Assembly: GCA_026936105.1 (NCBI GenBank)
Contig: JAIXKI010000006.1
Location: 1 to 64,000, forward strand
Source: Chitinophagales bacterium
GTDB lineage: Bacteria; Bacteroidota; Bacteroidia; Chitinophagales; Chitinophagaceae
Length of the DNA: 64,000 nt
Reading direction: 5' to 3'
The translations under genes were made by a program, and so were the position numbers. Of this stretch, positions 8,573 through 17,293 are shown piece after piece (the stretch's first letter is position 1; each line of letters opens with the position of its first letter). The notes beneath the pieces were generated by a model. The model ran no database searches. It was not told the origin of the DNA and saw only the letters and a list, made by a program, of their open reading frames with translations.

Positions 8573-11170
8573 TCAAAAATTAAATGTTACGGAGAGGTAA
8601 GGATTGAAGTCAAGGGTGCGGACTCCATTTTCCACTAGAATTGTATTACCGCCCAAGGATCCTCTCAGTTCATAAACATATTGATCCGGTGATCCATAAA
8701 TATTATATACTCCGGCAGTGAGTGTCCACTTGATTCTTTTATTTCGATCCGTACGGAAATGAACTGCAGCATCCAGGCGATGGTAGGGCGATGTACGGTT
8801 TAGGCTCATCGTTGAAGAATGGTAAATAAACCGGTAGGGGTTCAGCAAATCGCCCGGGCTGGCAATTTGCTGCGACATATCAAAATCAGGATAGATGTAA
8901 TCGGGTATTGAAAAAATATCCCCGGTTGAAAATGTCCATAAAACGGAAGCATCCAGATTTTTGGTAAACCGGTATCCCAACCCGGCATTGAAAGAATGTC
9001 TCCTGTCAAACCTGTAGTGAAATTTTTTTCCATGGTTGATATTCTGAAATTGCCGCCAACTCCAGGCCAGGGTATAGGTAGCAAGCAGGCTCAGTTTACC
9101 TGATGTTTTACGGAGCATCCATTCCACACCGTAAGCCCAACCATCACCGGTGATAATGTTTTGCTCCCAGGTGTCATTATTAACAAAATAGCTTTTGCCC
9201 TCTGCGTAATTAGTCACATTTTTTAAATCTTTCCAATATCCTTCTAAAGAAATTTTAATCCCTTTTGAATTTTTATACTCATAGCCAATCGTATAGGAAT
9301 CACTTTGTTCCGGCTGCAATTTATCCGTACTGGGCACCCATATATCGGTATTATAACTCAGGTACGGATTGGTGACCAGGTGGATATATTGAGAAAGCCT
9401 GCTGAAAGAAGCATATACTCTGTGATAATTATGAATTTTAAATGAGGTAAATAAGCGGGGTTGAAATGACATGAAACGGTTTTTCCGGAAGCGATAAGCA
9501 GAGAAATGTAAACCAGGCCTCAGGAAAAATCTTTTTCCGGCTTTCAGTTCAGCTTCAGTATACGCTGAAAGCTCATCATAAGGCAAGGGTGTAAAAGAAG
9601 TATAAGCCGATTCATCTTCTTCCGGTTCTTCTGATATTTTTGATTCGAAAGGCTTTATGATAACATGCGCTAACTGTACGCCAAAGTTTAGTTTAGTTTT
9701 AGAGGACCAGTTAATTTCTGCCTGTGACTTTACATTGTATTGCTCGGTTGAGGAAAAAGTCCCTACAGATCCTGATTCCAGTTCTTCATCATCCGAATCA
9801 AAAAAGGTATATTTAAAGGCGCCGAGATTTTCAAAATGACTCATGTTAACTGAAGTGTTTACAAATGATTTTGCTCCGATAACCCGGTTCCAAATCACTG
9901 AGCCTATCCGGTTTCCCCACTTGTGAAAATTATCAGTGCCTCCTTCGGTTAAACTAAACTGATCAAGGCCGGTATAAAAGTTTATCATCAGTTTATTGTT
10001 TCTGTTCAATAGCTGGGTGGCTTTTACATGCACATCGTAAAAATCAGTCTGAATCCCTTTTTGAAACCGTTTAAACAGAGGAGTAACCCAACTGTGACGG
10101 TAGGAAGCCATCACGGCAGACTTGTTTTTTACAATAGGTCCTTCAACAGTAAAGGAACCTGAAATGGTACCGGCATGAGCCTGGCCTTTCCATTGTTCCA
10201 TATTGCCATCTTTTGTATAGATATCCAGTACCGAAGAAGTAGCTCCTCCGAATTTAGAGGGAAAATCACTTTTGTATAAAAACATAGATTTCATAGAGGT
10301 TTCATTAACTATGGAGAGTGTACCCAGCATGTGAGTGGGGTTATATACAATGTTCCCATCCATTAAAAAAAGGTTTTCCCCCGGGCTGCCCCCTCTGACA
10401 AAAAGGCCATTAAATGAAACAGGGATATGATTGACCCCGGGAAGTAAAAAGCTGTTCCGCAAAGGATCGTTTTCTCCCAGCAAATAATTAAAAGAATGAT
10501 CCTGGCCGGCAATAATTTTTTCTGATCCCGATTTCATAATATTTTCAGATGCAGGCACTACAACCTCTTTCATAACAGATATTTCCGGTTTTATGTCCAG
10601 CTCAATATCAGCCCTCGTATGGGTCTTAATATCTATGTCATACACTTTTTCCCGGTAACCAACATAAGAAATATAAATTCGGTGAAAACCTGCAGGTAAA
10701 ACTAAACTGAAATAACCCTGAGGATTAGTGGTTGTTCCCTTACCGGATAATAGTTCAAAAACCGTTGCATTGATCAACGGTTCTCCGCTGCTGCCTTCTT
10801 TGATAAATCCAAACAAGCTGTATTCGGGAACCCATTTGTCGGTATTAATCACGGAACCTGATTTTACAAGTAACAGTTTGTTGTTTTTTTCCAATAATCT
10901 GACATGCTGCCCCGTTAATATCTTCTTTAATAAAGCACCAATTGTTTCCTCCGTGCCGTCAGTTTCAATTATACGTTCAGTATCAAAACTTGATGAGGCA
11001 TACTCAATAATTACTCCGCTCCGGATATTCAGATCCTCAAGGAATAAGCGGGCAGGACCTTTTTTGATATGGGAAAGAAACGGTCGGGATAGAAGGGATT
11101 TCTTTTGAGAAAGGGCAGTGTGTGTAATCAGAGAACCTAAAATAAAAAATATTATTACAAATAATTTCAT
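8573..11170 (-). CDS. TonB-dependent receptor with N-terminal STN domain
   Basis: 865 residues with signal peptide ('FFILGSLITHTALSQ'). Domains in order: an STN (secretin/TonB short N-terminal) domain at about residues 35-105; a carboxypeptidase-regulatory-like beta sandwich at about 120-200 ('FIKEGSSGEPLINATVFE'); a plug domain around 'GVNHIPVSFNGLFVRGGSPG'; then a 22-strand-type barrel ending in an aromatic residue ('YLSVTFNF'). The STN domain is the hallmark of transducing receptors that signal through FecR to an ECF sigma factor, and both partners are encoded directly upstream. Substrate unknown; iron chelates, vitamins, glycans and peptides are all possible. Confidence 0.93.
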   Translation of the reverse strand: MKLFVIIFFILGSLITHTALSQKKSLLSRPFLSHIKKGPARLFLEDLNIRSGVIIEYASSSFDTERIIETDGTEETIGALLKKILTGQHVRLLEKNNKLLLVKSGSVINTDKWVPEYSLFGFIKEGSSGEPLINATVFELLSGKGTTTNPQGYFSLVLPAGFHRIYISYVGYREKVYDIDIKTHTRADIELDIKPEISVMKEVVVPASENIMKSGSEKIIAGQDHSFNYLLGENDPLRNSFLLPGVNHIPVSFNGLFVRGGSPGENLFLMDGNIVYNPTHMLGTLSIVNETSMKSMFLYKSDFPSKFGGATSSVLDIYTKDGNMEQWKGQAHAGTISGSFTVEGPIVKNKSAVMASYRHSWVTPLFKRFQKGIQTDFYDVHVKATQLLNRNNKLMINFYTGLDQFSLTEGGTDNFHKWGNRIGSVIWNRVIGAKSFVNTSVNMSHFENLGAFKYTFFDSDDEELESGSVGTFSSTEQYNVKSQAEINWSSKTKLNFGVQLAHVIIKPFESKISEEPEEDESAYTSFTPLPYDELSAYTEAELKAGKRFFLRPGLHFSAYRFRKNRFMSFQPRLFTSFKIHNYHRVYASFSRLSQYIHLVTNPYLSYNTDIWVPSTDKLQPEQSDSYTIGYEYKNSKGIKISLEGYWKDLKNVTNYAEGKSYFVNNDTWEQNIITGDGWAYGVEWMLRKTSGKLSLLATYTLAWSWRQFQNINHGKKFHYRFDRRHSFNAGLGYRFTKNLDASVLWTFSTGDIFSIPDYIYPDFDMSQQIASPGDLLNPYRFIYHSSTMSLNRTSPYHRLDAAVHFRTDRNKRIKWTLTAGVYNIYGSPDQYVYELRGSLGGNTILVENGVRTLDFNPYLSVTFNF

Positions 11171-11245
11171 AATTGGAAAGCTAAAAGAGCCGGCTGGATA
11201 TCATCTTAGTTAACTGAACAATTTTTCCGTATCATCACAGTGCGG

Positions 11246-12244
11246 TCAATCGGAAAAAATATAGTTTCCGTTGTCTTTGGTAATTTTTAACCCCGTCATC
11301 AGCATCAATTCTTCCATTACCTGTTCAACTGGTTCATTATTAAATTCAGCTTTAATAGTAATGTTGCCGGCTTTTTGTTCTATCCCCGGGGATAACCGGA
11401 TACGTATTGTATAAAGATGACTGATATCTTCTACCACTTGCTTTAAAGAATTGTTATTAAAAATAAGCCGGCCATTCTCCCAGGCTAAATAATTTGTATT
11501 CAGTATGGTATCTTTGGTCAACACATTTTTTTCCAGGCTGGCTTTTTGGTTTTTTGTAAGGATGAGTTCCCTGGTTTTATCCTTCCGGACTGCAAAAAGT
11601 ACTTTGCCGCTGCTCACTACCACCTGGTCCAGCGAGTCAATACTCCTTACCAGAAATGTTGTTCCCAGTACTTCAACCATTGAGTGAGCAGTATACACAC
11701 GGAAAGGCCTGGAAGAGTCACGCCGCACTTCAAAGTAAGCTTCGCCGGTAAGTTCTGTTCTGCGTTCCTTTGTATCAAAATTTTCCGGAAAACGAATACT
11801 ACTGCCCTTACGCAGAGTGATTTCAGTATGATCAGGCAGGGTAAATTTCAAATTATCCTGATCGGCAGCAACTGTATTCCATTCTGTTCTATCAAAGAAA
11901 TTGGAAAAATACAAAGCTGTCATAATGATACCGGCAATTAAGGCAGCAGCTATGGACAACCGTTTTAAAGTAAAAACCGGGGCTCTTTTGAGGGGTAACT
12001 TTTCCGATGACATCCCGATCTTTTCCTGAATATCAGACCACGCTTCTTTAGTATCGAATGTATGGTCCATGACAATGCGGGTACTCTCTTCCCAAATCCT
12101 TACATAGGTGTCATACTCCTGCCGGTTAGCAGGATTTTCATCAAGCCACGCATCCAACGCTGCTATATCATCCGGAGAGGCTTCGTTATTCAGCCGCCTG
12201 GTTATAATCTGCATTATGTTTTCATTCAGCTCCATCACAGTCAT
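11246..12244 (-). CDS. FecR-family anti-sigma factor with DUF4974
   Basis: About 332 residues from the ATG at 12244 (another ATG is at 12235; the frame also opens with a GTG at 12277, which is less likely). The N-terminal cytoplasmic part ('EASPDDIAALDAWLDENPANRQEY') binds the sigma factor in this family. One membrane helix follows ('LSIAAALIAGIIMTALYF'), then a periplasmic FecR domain ('FTLPDHTEITLRKGSSIRF', 'GEAYFEVRRDSSRPFRVYT') and a C-terminal DUF4974 domain ('NNNSLKQVVEDISHLY'). It is expected to receive the signal from the STN domain of the receptor encoded downstream and to release the adjacent sigma factor. Confidence 0.92.
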   Translation of the reverse strand: MTVMELNENIMQIITRRLNNEASPDDIAALDAWLDENPANRQEYDTYVRIWEESTRIVMDHTFDTKEAWSDIQEKIGMSSEKLPLKRAPVFTLKRLSIAAALIAGIIMTALYFSNFFDRTEWNTVAADQDNLKFTLPDHTEITLRKGSSIRFPENFDTKERRTELTGEAYFEVRRDSSRPFRVYTAHSMVEVLGTTFLVRSIDSLDQVVVSSGKVLFAVRKDKTRELILTKNQKASLEKNVLTKDTILNTNYLAWENGRLIFNNNSLKQVVEDISHLYTIRIRLSPGIEQKAGNITIKAEFNNEPVEQVMEELMLMTGLKITKDNGNYIFSD

Positions 12245-12278
12245 TTCTTTTGTAAAACGCTCAAAACACAATCTCACC

Positions 12279-12839
12279 CTATTTTACTCCATACAAAACC
12301 ATAAGAATAAAAAAAATAAAAACCTTCTGATCTTTCAGATATAATCTTAATATTTTTAAAGCTTTGCCCATTTGATTCTCTACTGTCTTTATGGATAATC
12401 CGAGAGTATCAGCGATTTCCCTGTAGGAAAGTTTACTTATTCTGCTCAATACAAAAACTTCCCGGCACTTCGGAGGCAACTGCTGCATAGCTGTTTCCAG
12501 GTGCTTTTTATAATCCTTTCCAGGATGATTATCCGGCTCCGGTCCGTCAGGCGACCCTACAATATTACCATCATTGAGTTCTACTATTACCATTCTTTTC
12601 TCTTTCTGCAAATAGGTAAGGCAGTTGTTCCGCACCGCACTAAACAGATAAAAGCGTATTGTCTCAGATGTAATCAGATCCTGCCTTTTTTCCCAAATAC
12701 GGATGAAAACTTCCTGTACCACATCTTCGCTCGATTGTAAGTCTTTCAAAAAGCTGAAGGCATAATTACACAAAGTATTATAATGCTGATTGAATACTTT
12801 TTCAAAATCCTGATATAATGTGTCTGTGACACTGAGCAT
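12279..12839 (-). CDS. ECF RNA polymerase sigma-70 factor (FecI-like)
   Basis: 186 residues. Sigma region 2 is seen in 'CNYAFSFLKDLQSSEDVVQE' followed by 'VFIRIWEKRQDL'; region 4 (helix-turn-helix for the -35 element) in 'LPPKCREVFVLSRISKLSYRE' followed by 'IADTLGLSIKTVENQMGKAL'. This is the standard Bacteroidota ECF type paired with FecR and a TonB receptor, and those genes follow on the same strand within 40 bases. It should direct polymerase to this receptor operon when the substrate is sensed. The C-terminus has a short hydrophobic tail ('VFIFFILMVLYGV') of no known role. Confidence 0.93.
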   Translation of the reverse strand: MLSVTDTLYQDFEKVFNQHYNTLCNYAFSFLKDLQSSEDVVQEVFIRIWEKRQDLITSETIRFYLFSAVRNNCLTYLQKEKRMVIVELNDGNIVGSPDGPEPDNHPGKDYKKHLETAMQQLPPKCREVFVLSRISKLSYREIADTLGLSIKTVENQMGKALKILRLYLKDQKVFIFFILMVLYGVK

Positions 12840-13272
12840 GCCGGTGTTTTCCGGGGTTTATAATATGCCAAATTAGCTGAATTTATCAATAAAGTAAAAT
12901 GTCCGGTAGCCTTATTTATCCGGTAAATCATAATCAAATCATTTTTCATTTTAAAAAAAATATGACTTCTCATTTAATTTCAATTACTTTTTCCTTAAAA
13001 AAAGAATACTGAAATAAAAGTACAGGCCGCTCTGTTGATCCGACAGTAAGAAGAATTCGTTTCATTACTTTTCCCGATCCGGTTATGAATTTTCTTAACC
13101 GGCATTCTAAAAATGAGCGGAGAGGGCATAAAGGCAATACTGTTTAGGGCCTTCATGACGGATAGTAAAAGAGCTTATTTCTTTCCCGTGCTGAACTGAA
13201 AGGTAAATGCTTAGAACCAAACCCCTTAAACGCCGCAAAGCTTAAAACTTTTCTTATATACTTTATTGAATC
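12840..13272. other. 433-bp intergenic region upstream of the sigma factor gene
   Basis: No convincing ORF, RNA gene or strong hairpin is seen. The sequence holds the presumed promoter of the minus-strand sigma gene and the 3' flank of the DUF2490 gene. It is AT-rich near 12940-13010, as expected for promoter DNA. Confidence 0.4.
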
Positions 13273-13950
13273 CTATTTCTTCTTAAGAAATCCCAGCGTT
13301 ACAGAATAATTTACATTAAACCTTGCCTTGATTTTACCTTTAGAAGTATTCGTAATGTCAAACCTGGTGTCAACTTTAGTTCTGTTGCCCGTTTTAATTT
13401 CGGCTCCCAGAGAGCTCCGCTGTTTATGGAAGCTAATGCTTCCTTCCTCCATTTGCTGATAATTCTCAGTGAACAGATATATTTCTGCTCTTCGGGAAAT
13501 ATCATATCCCAGAGTTAACCGGTTAGCCAGATAATACTCAACCGGCTCAAGGGCAAGATGTTCTTTTCCCAGCGATGTAAATTCTACCCGGAACATGGGA
13601 CGGAATTTGATATTCCATTTTTCCGAAAGATCATGATCAACTAAAAGATAATAACGGAGATCATTGTTAATTTCCCGGCTATCGGGACAGTAGCGGTATT
13701 CAATCCCTGTTTTAAACCAGGAGCTGACTTTATACATCACTTCCCCGCCTATAACAGATTTATCATAGCGGCTCATGCTTCTGTCGAGGTACAGGTAATA
13801 TGTACCAGCAAGGCTCCATTTTTTACTGAATTTATAAGCAAGGGTGAAACTTGGCCTGGCTTCCCAGTCATCTATCTTTTGCGCATGTGTATTTGCCGTT
13901 ATTAATAAAATCAATAAGGGCGTTGCAATATGTTTTTTTAGTTCCGGCAT
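13273..13950 (-). CDS. DUF2490 outer-membrane beta-barrel protein
   Basis: 225 residues with signal peptide ('LLILLITANTHAQ'). The mature part begins 'KIDDWEARPSFTLAYKFSKKW' and continues as short alternating amphipathic strands with the pattern of DUF2490, a small outer-membrane barrel family. It ends in 'YSVTLGFLKKK', close to a barrel end but with extra lysines rather than a terminal aromatic residue. It is the third gene after the VTC-domain and DUF4956 genes (gaps of 26 and 29 bases), and the same trio recurs in Bacteroidota from memory, which suggests a shared envelope function linked to polyphosphate. Confidence 0.75.
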   Translation of the reverse strand: MPELKKHIATPLLILLITANTHAQKIDDWEARPSFTLAYKFSKKWSLAGTYYLYLDRSMSRYDKSVIGGEVMYKVSSWFKTGIEYRYCPDSREINNDLRYYLLVDHDLSEKWNIKFRPMFRVEFTSLGKEHLALEPVEYYLANRLTLGYDISRRAEIYLFTENYQQMEEGSISFHKQRSSLGAEIKTGNRTKVDTRFDITNTSKGKIKARFNVNYSVTLGFLKKK

Positions 13951-13979
13951 AATTGTGCTTATTTAATAATTGTATGAAT

Positions 13980-14744
13980 TCACCGGTTCTGTTCATAATT
14001 GGAATAAAGCCTGACTAGTTGAGGGGCTTTGTAGGTACCTAAAACTTTACCGGATACTTTCTCGTCCCCGTTTTTAGTGTGCATTTCCATGTATTTGACT
14101 TTAATAATTGCTATATCCTGCATAAGATCTATTGCAAGGATGTCTACAGCATGTACCGGTAACCCGGTGCGGTTTTGCAGGTCTGCCATCATTTCGCCTC
14201 TCAGCTCCGGCTTAATAAGATCAATTTTTTCATAAATGATCTGCTTGGATTTTTCGTATGATGTGGTGGTGCGGTCCAGCAGCAGGGCGATGAGAAGAAT
14301 AAATGCATTGGAACAAAGCAAAACAATATAGTGATCCTGCGTAGTGGCAAGTGAATTGATTAAGCCCATTGCTATGCAGAGAAACAGATACCCCATTTCT
14401 TTTACGGCCACCTTTACGGTGCGGTAACGCATTATAGAGAAAATGGCAAACAGCCCGAAAGCAAAACCCACTTCAAGTTCCGCAGCACTCAGCAAAAAAC
14501 AGATCAGGAAGTTTACACTATTGAATAACGTAAAAGTGAACAGGAAGTCTTTGTTGCGGTGCCGCAAAAAATAGATTAACCGGACAAGAATAAAGATGGC
14601 GATAGAGTTAATTACAAACCGGACACCAAATTCCTTTAAATCAAAACTCTCAATAAAGTTGTTTATTCCGGTGTGATCCTGTGCCAATACTGGGGATACA
14701 AGCAAAAGGAACACAACGGTAAAAATGAACGGTAACTTTTTCAT
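13980..14744 (-). CDS. DUF4956 membrane protein
   Basis: 254 residues. A cleavable signal ('FTVVFLLLVSPVLAQD') is followed by four or so membrane helices between about residues 42 and 155 ('FVINSIAIFILVRLIYF', 'SVNFLICFLLSAAELEVGFA', 'LFLCIAMGLINSLATTQDHY', 'VLLCSNAFILLIALLLD'), then a soluble alpha/beta C-terminal domain that resembles a small regulatory fold. 'FGLFAIFSIMRYRTVKVAVKE' is the signature stretch of DUF4956. The family is commonly encoded beside VTC-domain proteins, as here. A transport or scaffold role for polyphosphate has been inferred by context only. Confidence 0.8.
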   Translation of the reverse strand: MKKLPFIFTVVFLLLVSPVLAQDHTGINNFIESFDLKEFGVRFVINSIAIFILVRLIYFLRHRNKDFLFTFTLFNSVNFLICFLLSAAELEVGFAFGLFAIFSIMRYRTVKVAVKEMGYLFLCIAMGLINSLATTQDHYIVLLCSNAFILLIALLLDRTTTSYEKSKQIIYEKIDLIKPELRGEMMADLQNRTGLPVHAVDILAIDLMQDIAIIKVKYMEMHTKNGDEKVSGKVLGTYKAPQLVRLYSNYEQNR

Positions 14745-14770
14745 AACTATTAATTTTCTGTGTTATTGAT

Positions 14771-15538
14771 TTATTGTTGCTGGATTTTATCCAGTTTCAG
14801 CAGCAGGGGTTTAAAAAAATTGTGCTTTAATTCCGGGTGGATACGGATAAGGCCCAAAGCATATTTGCTGATGCTGGATGGATAAACATGTCTATCTCTT
14901 AACGATGATGCTATACCATCCGAAGCAGTAAAATCGGATTGCTTCAATTCAATGATGGCAATATTGCTGACCGGTACCGTATTGACCGGATTTTCAGGAT
15001 CCTGAAATACGAGGTTGATATCTATCGTGCATCGCTCTGTTTTCATTTTATTTACCAGAGTAATCCGTGTATAAGTGTTCATCAATGTAGAGGTGAGGGA
15101 TTTTAACGGATCCCTGGCATAAAAGGATCTTATTTTTTCGAGATATTTTTCAGACAATTCAAAATTTTTGCTATTGAGTTTCTCCCGGTACTTATTGGTA
15201 CGGAAGTTTTCTTTCATTTTTATTTCAAAAAAGTGCAGATTACTTTCTATATATGACCGGTTCCTTACTTTTATCCTGCAAGAGACATTATTATGATGAT
15301 CTTTATAAAACCGGAAATCCGGTGTGTCAAAATAGGTTGTTTCATAACTGAATGAACGGCGGCCCTCAATTTCCAGTATATAATAATTATTTTTCAACAG
15401 GTCAAACAACCTGTGCAGGCTGCGTACCGGGATAATATATTTTGTATCAACCCGGTTCAGGAGCTTAACGTTATCCATTTCTTCAAGTGAAATCGGATCA
15501 AGTCCGTCTAACATATTTGTTACAGGCGACATTTGCAT
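14771..15538 (-). CDS. VTC-domain protein, putative polyphosphate polymerase
   Basis: 255 residues. The CYTH/triphosphate-tunnel fold of VTC proteins is visible: 'LLNRVDTKYIIPVRSLHRLF' gives the first basic strand, 'FSYETTYFDTPDFRFY' the conserved YFDT strand, 'VSCRIKVRNRSY' and 'LHFFEIKMKENFRTNKYRE' the Arg/Lys/Glu-lined tunnel strands, and 'AIIELKQSDF' a late Glu strand. In yeast Vtc4 this domain builds polyphosphate from ATP with a metal ion. The bacterial homologues lack the SPX domain, as here. First gene of a three-gene minus-strand operon with DUF4956 and DUF2490. A second in-frame ATG lies 2 codons in (15532). Confidence 0.85.
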   Translation of the reverse strand: MQMSPVTNMLDGLDPISLEEMDNVKLLNRVDTKYIIPVRSLHRLFDLLKNNYYILEIEGRRSFSYETTYFDTPDFRFYKDHHNNVSCRIKVRNRSYIESNLHFFEIKMKENFRTNKYREKLNSKNFELSEKYLEKIRSFYARDPLKSLTSTLMNTYTRITLVNKMKTERCTIDINLVFQDPENPVNTVPVSNIAIIELKQSDFTASDGIASSLRDRHVYPSSISKYALGLIRIHPELKHNFFKPLLLKLDKIQQQ

Positions 15539-15668
15539 TACCGGCCAGTTTTATTAGGTTTAACAATGCTTTTTTCTGATCAGCGTATCCATATACTGGA
15601 ATACGTTATTGCTATTAAAACAGCTTTTTAAATAAAACCCCTACGCATCTGAAAAAAATTATAGAATA

Positions 15669-15724
15669 CCGGTTTGCAACCGGATGAGCTGATACCCTGG
15701 TTGGTGCCGACACGACCAGGGGTA
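15669..15724. repeat. Two adjacent hairpin-forming inverted repeats
   Basis: CCGGTT/AACCGG at 15669-15674 and 15678-15683 forms a 6-bp stem with a 3-base loop. Just after it, TACCCTGGT (15693-15701) pairs with ACCAGGGGTA (15715-15724) with a single bulged G; the loop itself is a degenerate palindrome around 'GGTGCCGACAC'. It sits between the divergent VTC-domain and DUF1801 genes. It could be a degenerate member of a dispersed hairpin repeat; no second copy is visible in this window. Confidence 0.4.
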
Positions 15725-15752
15725 AGTGGAATTTCTTTAACTTTAAATCATT

Positions 15753-16127
15753 ATAGCCACAAAACCTGCAACCATCAGCAAGTACATTGCAACATTTCCT
15801 TTGCAAACAAGTAAGCTGCTTCGCCAAATGAGATCAACAATAAAAAAAGCAGCTCCCAAAGCAAAAGAAGTTATGAGCTATGGAATACCGGCTTTCAGAT
15901 TTCATGGCTTGCTGGTATGGTTTGCCGCTTATTCCAGGCATATTGGCTTCTATCCGAGGAAATCAGCAATACAGGTTTTTAAAAAAGAATTATCCAAATA
16001 TAAAGGGGCAAAAGGTTCAGTCCGGTTCCCGCTGGATAAACCCCTGCCGTTAACAATTATCAGGAAAATGGTGTTGTATCGGGTAAATGAAAACCTGAAT
16101 ACGATCAAATTGAAAAAAGGAAAGTAA
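15753..16127 (+). CDS. DUF1801 (YdhG-like) protein, apparent non-ATG start
   Basis: The DUF1801 signature is clear: 'MRSTIKKAAPKAKEVMSYGI', then 'PAFRFHGLLVWFAAYSRHIG' with 'FYP', and 'SVRFPLDKPLP'. Family-like sequence ('KPATISKYIATFP') continues upstream of the first usual start codons (TTG at 15801, ATG at 15828) to an in-frame stop at 15744-15746, and the only candidates there are ATT/ATA codons. I place the start at ATA 15753 (reading I/M-A-T-K-P-A-T), as if an ATG had mutated. The predicted product is about 124 residues, near the usual size. Related proteins include the Bacillus iron chaperone YdhG/Fra; the role here is unknown. Confidence 0.65.
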   Translation: MATKPATISKYIATFPLQTSKLLRQMRSTIKKAAPKAKEVMSYGIPAFRFHGLLVWFAAYSRHIGFYPRKSAIQVFKKELSKYKGAKGSVRFPLDKPLPLTIIRKMVLYRVNENLNTIKLKKGK

Positions 16128-16188
16128 TTGTTGTAGGTTTCCTCCGCCCTGGCTCGTGACAACATGAACCAGAGCAAGGGATGTTTTC

Positions 16189-16196
16189 TATATTTG
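16189..16196 (+). promoter_or_regulatory. Bacteroidota -7 box candidate upstream of GH18 gene
   Basis: TATATTTG matches the TAnnTTTG consensus exactly and lies 28 bases before the ATG at 16225, a reasonable leader length. The -33 TTTG element is not evident. The call rests on one box and position. Confidence 0.4.
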
Positions 16197-16224
16197 TCTA
16201 TCAATTCTATTAATATTTCCCCCA

Positions 16225-17280
16225 ATGAAAAAAATAATTCTATCCCAGCTTCTTTTCCCTTTGGCGTTAAACTTGGCAGCCCAGGTAACTTCAGAAAATC
16301 TTTTCTATCTGGTGAATACACCGGAATCATTTGAAAGCTTCAGCAGACATCTTAACCAGATCTCCATAGTTGGGCCTCAATCTTTCCAGATAAGTAAGTC
16401 CGGTGTAATTACCGGTTCGCTAGACCAGCGGGTCCTGGACCTGGCAAAAGAACATAAAATAAAAGTGATGCCGCTGATCGTGAACAAAGGATTTACAGCC
16501 GATCTTTTACATACCCTGCTTTCAAACAGCACTGCCAGGAAACGTTCTGTAAAAACGATGATCTCGATTGCAAAAAAATATAAGCTGGACGGGTGGCAGT
16601 TTGACCTGGAAGGTTTGAATATGAACGACAGGAATCACTATACTTCTTATTTCAAAGAAACTGCAGCAGCCTTGCACCAGGAAGGATTGCAGCTATCAGC
16701 CGCCGTAGTACATTCAGTAGAGAATGACCCGGGGCCTACAGCTTATCACCGGTTTCTTTATGAACACTGGCGGGCCGGGTATGATTATAAAGAAATCGCT
16801 GCTGCCGGAGATTTTATTTCCATCATGGCTTACGATCAGCATACCCGCCGCACCCCGCCAGGTCCTGTAGCCGGCGCCGATTGGGTAGAACGGGTGGTTC
16901 AATATCTTATACACGAAGGAGTGGCTCCCGAAAAAATTTCACTGGGCATCCCGGATTATTCGTTGCATTGGTATGCAGATTACAATAAAGAGAAGGGAGG
17001 CTTTTACAACGGGCAGCAGATCGGATACCATGAAGTGGCCTTTTTACTGGAGAAATACAAAGCCCCGCTGCTGTGGGATGAAAAAGCAAAATGCCATTAC
17101 ACTATCTGGGATAATGACGGAGTGTATGAATACATGTACATTGAAGATGGTGCCTCCCTGAAACCCAAACTGGACTTGCTGAAAAAATATAACCTGAGAG
17201 GTATTTCCGTTTGGGTGCTTGGAAGGGAAGATCCCGGCTTCTGGACAGTGTTGAAAAAACAAACAACTGCAACAAAATAG
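16225..17280 (+). CDS. Secreted glycoside hydrolase family 18 (chitinase-like) protein
   Basis: 351 residues with signal peptide ('ILSQLLFPLALNLAAQ'). The GH18 active-site motif DxxDxDxE is seen as 'LDGWQFDLEGL' (Asp122, Asp127, catalytic Glu129). 'FISIMAYDQH' is the conserved MxY strand that contacts the substrate, and 'LRGISVWVLGREDPGFW' is the last barrel strand, with the conserved Trp. This spacing resembles the chitobiase/YaaH-like branch of GH18 rather than large chitinases. No carbohydrate-binding module or sorting domain is present, so it is probably periplasmic or outer-membrane associated. Substrate could be GlcNAc oligomers from chitin or peptidoglycan; sequence does not settle this. 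Confidence 0.87.
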   Translation: MKKIILSQLLFPLALNLAAQVTSENLFYLVNTPESFESFSRHLNQISIVGPQSFQISKSGVITGSLDQRVLDLAKEHKIKVMPLIVNKGFTADLLHTLLSNSTARKRSVKTMISIAKKYKLDGWQFDLEGLNMNDRNHYTSYFKETAAALHQEGLQLSAAVVHSVENDPGPTAYHRFLYEHWRAGYDYKEIAAAGDFISIMAYDQHTRRTPPGPVAGADWVERVVQYLIHEGVAPEKISLGIPDYSLHWYADYNKEKGGFYNGQQIGYHEVAFLLEKYKAPLLWDEKAKCHYTIWDNDGVYEYMYIEDGASLKPKLDLLKKYNLRGISVWVLGREDPGFWTVLKKQTTATK

Positions 17281-17293
17281 ATCCAAGGCTTGC

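Noticed and set aside
12746-12973. Minus-strand 75-codon ORF upstream of the sigma factor
   Set aside because: It overlaps the sigma gene in another frame and has no protein-like composition.
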